Shown here: piece after piece, positions 58,639 through 64,000 of the stretch
How the letters are laid out: every line of letters starts with the position of its first letter
Numbering within the stretch: the first letter of the stretch is position 1
The notes under the pieces: model-generated
Told to the model about the DNA's origin: nothing
Seen by the model: only the letters and a program-made list of their open reading frames with translations
Databases searched by the model: none
Translations under genes and position numbers: made by a program
Source: Symsagittifera roscoffensis
Taxonomy: Eukaryota; Xenacoelomorpha; Acoela; Convolutidae
Reading direction: 5' to 3'
Length of the DNA: 64,000 nt
NCBI RefSeq assembly: GCF_963678635.1
Contig: NC_087069.1
Span: forward strand, 4,290,166 to 4,354,165

Positions 58639-59490
58639 CTACTGTCTAAGGATGTTGTAAAATGGTCTTGAGTATATCTGCGTTTTGTATACGTATTTAC
58701 TTAAGAAGCTTAACGTTCCAACAAATTCTTGTATTTTCTTCTGATTTGAATTTGATTGGAGTTTTTGGATTGCATCTATGCGAGATTTTAAAGGAGTTAT
58801 AGTGTTTCTTTCTAAAATAAATCCTAGGAATTTTACTCGTGTCAGAAAAAAGTGTGATTTATCTGGGGCTGCTTTCATGTTTTCTCGTAATATTATTTGA
58901 TGATATTTTTCTAAGTTAATGAACATTTCGGCTTTTGTTTGTGATTGCATGGAAACTTCGTCTAAAAATGTGATTGCATTTTTATTGAGTATTAGTGGTC
59001 TGAAAATTTACTCGTAAATGCTGAAAATGCTGCTGGGCCTATGGAGATTACAAAGAATAATCTGTTGAATTCGTTTTGTTGATTTCCAATAACGAACTGT
59101 ACTAATCGTCTTGATTGCTCGTCTAACGGCATTTGATTATATGCACTATTCATATAAGCTGTTGTGAAATATTTACTGTTTATATTTGTGAGAACTACTT
59201 GAATTGGTTCGACAGGCCATTTACATTTAGATTCATCAATGAGTGAAATGAGGTATCTTGCATCTAGAACTATTTTTAATGATTCTCATATTGCTAAAAT
59301 GATAAAAGATTTATGACTGTGTTACCTTTTGGCTGTTCTTCTTTATTTACTGGAGAGATGTTTTCATATTGTTCTAGTGTTTTAAGTAATCAGTTGACTT
59401 TGTCTTGTAAGTGAGTTGGGACTTTACTTGCTCGTTGTTTTTTCAAAAGTGCATCAGGTTTTAGAGGTAAAAGTAATGGTGAAAATACTT
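58639..59490 (-). pseudogene. Reverse transcriptase (copy 2)
   Basis: The frame ending at 58639 reads MQSQTKAEMFINLEKYHQII, then AAPDKSHFFLTRVKFLGFIL, the post-palm/thumb signature of Ty3/gypsy RT. The catalytic box is F-L-D-E (58957-58968), where the family has [YF]xDD, so the second Asp has become Glu. Upstream (59490-59160) the LPLLLPLK and QRASKVP leader and a damaged palm follow, with several stops. Copy 1 ends inside this domain. Confidence 0.8.
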
Positions 59491-60399
59491 TTCCAACATC
59501 AAATTTAGATGTTGCAGAAACTTTTGGGTATTTTAACAATAAGTCAGCTAATTGTTCAAATTCTTTTCTGTGTTATCTGAGAGTGTTGGAAATTGAACCT
59601 TTTGCGGTTCTTTTGTGTATTTTGATAGTTGAAATGTTGGTTTAAAGTAAGGTGTCTTTGTGAAATAATCTGTGTTTTGTTTTTCATTGCTTAAAGTACT
59701 ATTAATTGACAATTATTCGTCAAAATTTTTTGATTGACATTGAACTATTAGTTGTTAAATACTATTTACTCTATACGCTATTTCTTTTGTGGGAGATATT
59801 GTTGCGTTAGTTTCACAATAACCTAAGAGTCTTAGAAGTAGGGTTATTTTATATGGAGAATTGTTATATATGTGTTATCTTTCATGTATTTGATAGATGA
59901 AATTTTTACTCGGAAAAGTTTACGAATTGTTCTGAATTCAAGATCAGACATAAAGAGATATTGTTTATTTGGTTCTTTATCATATTGGTGAACTTGTTTG
60001 ATTGAGAAGTTATGCACATTTGCTGATAGTTGTTTCAGTTGTTTCCGTTCTTGATTGTATTGGGGTAAAATTTAGAGAAAAAAGGTGATTGTATATTTAT
60101 TCTATGAAAAAATGTTAGAGCTGTGTTTTTCATTCTTGTATATTTATCTTTTATTTGAATTCTACTATTTAAATAATATATCGTTGATATATATTTAGTA
60201 AGAAATGGTATTTCATTAATAATGTTTTTATATCTGTGCTATGGGAGACTTGTTTAAATGGTTTGCTCATAAGTTTGTTTTGTTTCATTGTTCGAATGGG
60301 AACAAGGAAAAGTTGGTTTTTTCCATAATTTGTAAAGGTTGATCCTTGTGCGGATGCTTGTCTGCTTGATGTTTTGTTTGGTATTAATTTTGGAGAACT

Positions 60400-60530
60400 T
60401 TTCTTTCATGGAAAACTTTTCTTTCATTTCAAGTGGGAATGTTGATTATATTTGATTCTGCTCCGGAATCTATTAAACAGTCTATGTGAAGGTCCGGTGT
60501 TTGAAATTGTTTGGATTTTGGACTTTCCAA
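60400..60530 (-). pseudogene. Aspartic protease active-site region (copy 2)
   Basis: PDLHIDCLIDSGAESNIINIPT with D-S-G-A at 60459-60470, the active-site loop of retroviral-type aspartic proteases. A stop follows 'IPT' directly. The rest of the protease fold is not traceable in one frame. It would process the gag-pol polyprotein. Confidence 0.75.
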
Positions 60531-60545
60531 AAGAAGTTGGATTGT

Positions 60546-61480
60546 CTAGATTTTTTCTTTTTTTTGTAATTGCGATTCTTTGGGTATGTTTTGATAAATT
60601 TTATTTGTGCTTGAGCATTCTGCGGGTTTTTCTTCTGTTATTTCTTCTACTATTTTTTCTATTTTTTCCTTTGTTTTGCTATGGTTTTGATAGATATGAG
60701 AAAATATCAGTTGTTCGTATATAATAGGTTCGTAGTCAATTTCGACGTGTATCATGTTAATTGAAATTGTGTTTTCTGTGTCACTTTCGCTATCTGTGGA
60801 TTCGCAATTGATGTGATTCAATTGCAATTCTGTGCTTTCGTTATTGTCAAAACCAGGGGGTCTGGTTGAGTTTCTCCAGTTGATTGTACCTGATTTATTT
60901 GCCTTCAATGTTTAGGTGTACTAGTCCTATAGTTTTGTTGTGAAATTTAATAACGTGTGTTATTCCGATGTGGTGACTGAGAGTAGTCTCTTTGTCTATT
61001 GTTATAACTCGAATTTCTGTTCTGTGAATTATCGCGTGATCTACTTTGATCATTGTTATTTTTTGATCTGTTTTTAGAATATTCGCGTGATCGATTATTT
61101 TGATATGTAGACTTTCGATTATCTGAGTAGTTTCTAATCCTATAATTATAATTTCTATATCTATTGTATGAAAATTTCTAGCTCGATTATTTGAATACAA
61201 TCTATTTCTAGATTTGAATGGGAACTGGCATCAAACAAAAATTCAAGTTGGTTTGAATTTGATATTGAATGGTTATTTCGATATTGACTATTTCGACTAT
61301 GTGATCGACTATATCTGTTTTGTGGGAAATTTCGCGAATTTCTTTGGTAGGATGATCTTCCTCTATAATTCGTATAATAGGGTGATTGTTATCTAGAGTT
61401 TTTGGAGTTATTTGGAAGTGGTTTTCCCGAACTATTATGATTATGAATGTTTTTTGGTGGGTAAGTTTTGGTCTTTTTTC
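60546..61480 (-). pseudogene. Acidic linker and basic Asn/Arg repeat region (copy 2)
   Basis: The 60908-60546 frame is acidic (ESTDSESDTENTISINMIHV; EIVEEITEEKPAE-type). The 61200-60895 region has the same repeat as copy 1, in which NR.R and SNN words alternate. Together they form the segment between the zinc knuckle and protease. Confidence 0.55.
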
Positions 61481-61554
61481 ATGTATTGATGAAATGATTT
61501 GTTTGTTTCTCTATATTTTTGAGGTTTATTTTGGTTATCTTGTTGTTTTTGTCT

Positions 61555-61596
61555 GCATTTGGCAATGCTGTGTCCGTATCCTCGGCAATAAATACA
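61555..61596 (-). pseudogene. Intact CCHC zinc knuckle of gag (copy 2)
   Basis: C-IY-C-RGYG-H-SIAK-C, a perfect CX2CX4HX4C, followed by a basic/Gln-rich RQKQQDNQ. It lies at the gag C-terminus and would bind RNA. The surrounding gag frame has stops, so the domain is only locally intact. Confidence 0.8.
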
Positions 61597-61619
61597 CCAT
61601 TTTTTTAATGATGGTTTGC

Positions 61620-64000
61620 CTTCAAAATTTGGGGTTGTCTCGTAGATGTTTAAGATTTCAGTGATTTTTTCAGATAATCTGTATCAGAGTCGTTAATATT
61701 GTTTATCTGTGAAATAGTAGTTTGGATGTTGTTTTCATATTGTAGCTTTAGGTTTTCCGTTTTTTCTAATTTCTTAGTGATTTCTGCTTGCTCTAGTTTA
61801 TCTACTAGTTTCCTAAAACCTGGTTCTCGGATTGAGGAAGGGTGTGATGTTCTATTTTTTTCTTGCTATTTTTTGCAATTTAGGTGTTAGAGTCATCGTT
61901 AGGATTTCTGTCATCTGTATTTTTATAATCATGAGTATTCAGTGAGTATGCGTTTCGGACTAGTGTTTCTCTTCTTACTGCAAGTTGTTTAATCGTTTCG
62001 TTAGGTAATCTACGATTTCATTGCATAAAACTCTTTGATGTTGTTTGTTTGTTTTTGAATGAAACATTTTGGAGAATTACTGTGTGAATCTTTTCCAATC
62101 TGATTTTGTTTCTTAGATAAAACTGAAAACCATTTTTGGGCTGCGCCATCAAGTGTGTTTTGGATTAAAGCTGTGCGTCTATATATCCAATTTTGATGAA
62201 GTGGCGTGTTTACTGCTTCAGGTCCTATAATTAAAATTAAATTTGCTGTAACTGCATTAAGGTAATCTTCTACAGAGTATTCAGTATCTGTGCCTGTGAA
62301 TACCATTAGTGGTTTTTTGATGATATTGATGATCCACCCAATTGGTATGGATTCATAGTAATTTGTAGTGATTTCGCGGCTTGTGGCATTTGAGAAAATT
62401 TTGTAAAATGGCTTTTCAGTGGAATTTTGTTATGCATTTGAGTTGGTTGGTATGATTGTGTGTTAACTGGGTTTTTTGTTGAAAACTATTGTTGTAAGAT
62501 GTTGGATTTTTTCTAGGTTGTCGTATTTGTTCGTTTCGTGTGTATGGTTCGAAAATATTTGGTTGGTCAATACTGTAAGAACGAGGTCTTTGGCTTGAAT
62601 AAAGTCGCTGATAATTTTGATTATAATTTTCTTCGTCATCTGATGCAAAGTAATTAGTCGTATGATAATTAGGTTAATTTCTGGTATGGTATTTATTTGT
62701 TTTATTTTTATTTTGTTGAAAAAATAGGTAATTTCCACTTTGTTCTTGTGAGGATCGTGGTTGATCATGAAAGTTTACTGAATTTGGAGTCGTTTGTGAT
62801 ATATTTTTGAATTTGTGAAAAGAAGGAATTTTGAGTATTTGTTTTAGAAGATTTTGTTGTTTTTGGTCCGGTTACGTAGTTGTAATGATGTTCTGCAAAA
62901 TTAATTATATTTGATGTTTGTTGTTCGTATGATGGTTTTGTTACTGGTCGGAACGTTGGATAATCCATTTGCGAATATTTTTGTGCAACAGAGGGTTTTA
63001 CTCTGGATTGTATGATTGTTTGTGGTAGCGTTTGGGTTTTTAATTTTGGAGTTGTAAAGTTGGGTTGAACAGGTGAAATGCTTCGTTGTGCTTCTGTTGT
63101 TGTTATTGTTTCAACAATTTCTTTGCTTACAAAATGTGATGGAGTTTGTTGATTTTGTTGTGTGAGATTTCTTTTTCAATATAAGTTGTCATTGTTTATA
63201 AATGTAGATTTTATACTATTATTTCCTGTTCTTTCAGAAAGAATGAATTATAGTTTAAAGGTGTTGCGTCAACTGTAAGTAGGTATACTCTAATATAATC
63301 TTTTTAATAGAGATAGTGCTAACTGCTTGACTTGATATATCTGTTTGTATATTAATAAATTATTCATGAGACCATTCAGGGTTCCAAACATAATCTGATT
63401 GTACTGCTAGTACGATTTCGTCATCTGTGTTTTGTGGTCTAAAGTTTTTTCTTCCTTGTTCAATAATATCAATATTGTGATTAAAATAATCGATTATGAA
63501 CCGTGCTAATAATTTTTGTAAATCTTGTCTAACATGTTGTGTTATTTCATTTTTTGTTAGATCTTCTGGATTGCTTTTAAAACGTTTTAAAACATGTGTG
63601 TTTACTGTGGTACAATTGTATGTCGAGATGTTTGAGTTGGTGAATCGCCTTGAGATTTATTCAGATTCAATATAGATAAATATCTATAGATTAGTGAGAA
63701 TACATCAATTGAGAACATTGAGTTTGCTCGTATTGAGTTTTGATGTTGTATGGGTTTGACGTATTGTGTAAAAAATTTTAAACTTCAATATCTACATTAT
63801 CAGTTTGAATGAGATATCTGTCATGAAAATGCATTCAATGATTTGATTTCTATTGTGTAGATTCGATATTGTGATGTGAGACTACATATACCTTTTAGAT
63901 AGTGATCGAGAAGTTGTCTTTTGATTTTTACATCGGGAATTTCTCTTGTGCACGGACTTTATCCTTATTCGAATAATTTTGCGATCAAACTTTGGCTAAA
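61620..64000 (-). pseudogene. Gag remnants (copy 2), running off the window
   Basis: Pieces at 62306-62010 (TDTEYSVEDYLNAVTANLIL; LIQNTLDGAAQKWFSVLSKK), 62768-62463 and 62968-62765 (YPTFRPVTKPSYEQQ) match copy 1 in order. The DGAAQKWF segment is the W-containing helix typical of Ty3/gypsy capsids and is missing from copy 1 (a ~60-bp deletion). Upstream to 64000 only scattered frames remain. Confidence 0.65.

Larger units (their letters stand above)
48793..64000 (-). mobile_element. Ty3/gypsy-type LTR retrotransposon, copy 2, with extra 3' ORFs (5' end outside window)
   Basis: Reading on the - strand from 64000: gag remnants, CCHC knuckle, basic repeat, protease, RT, RNase H, integrase, then three further coding-like regions and a 3' LTR. 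At 64000 the sequence is still collinear with copy 1 (position about 32360), so roughly 2.2 kb including the 5' LTR is off the window. Total length would be about 17 kb, long for the class. Stops occur in every module, so it is not autonomous as read. Confidence 0.85.

Overview
The window looks like repeat-dense, AT-rich animal DNA, most likely nematode. There is no bacterial-style gene packing. Three splice acceptors read TTTCAG or TTTTCAG, an (untested) nematode habit, and both Ty3/gypsy and BEL/Pao retroelements are present. The organism call is an inference, because no conserved housekeeping gene is visible. Nearly all coding-like sequence is decayed transposable element.

Region by region. 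1-6.6 kb holds DNA-element debris: a pair of inverted ~235-bp arms, a tRNA-like fragment, an 850-bp element with terminal inverted repeats (TIRs), and a 144-bp hairpin element. 7-19.85 kb is a composite repeat domain whose core (about 8.3-17.8 kb) is a tandem array of ~1157-bp units and shorter 671-bp derivatives. Each unit carries a broken class II tRNA-like sequence interrupted by the end of another repeat, and the full units also carry a ~455-bp TIR element.

The only plausible host gene is on the + strand. Three exon-sized blocks, at 21842-21934, 26588-26704 and from 45197, join in phase 0 with good splice signals. Together they give the N-terminus, TM1, TM2 and the start of TM3 of a family-1 (rhodopsin-like) GPCR. 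Intron 1 (4.65 kb) contains a duplicated ~1.1-kb repeat. Intron 2 would be about 18.5 kb and contains a 3'-truncated Ty3/gypsy element on the - strand (27470-34561), a long decayed ORF on the + strand (34635-37320), and a BEL/Pao element on the + strand (38223-44927) with two 122-bp LTRs. The later GPCR exons are not seen; they may lie beyond the window or be lost.

From 48793 to the window end is a second, longer copy of the same Ty3/gypsy family on the - strand. It has a 3' LTR near 48793-49138, integrase (D, D35E all present), RNase H, reverse transcriptase, protease with DSGA, an intact CCHC knuckle and decayed gag. Its 5' LTR lies outside the window. Between integrase and the 3' LTR it carries three extra decayed coding regions: a transmembrane/Pro-rich ORF, an envelope-like region and an unrecognised ~570-codon ORF. 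A perfect 96-bp inverted duplication interrupts the first. All elements carry stops or frameshifts, so none looks autonomous as read.
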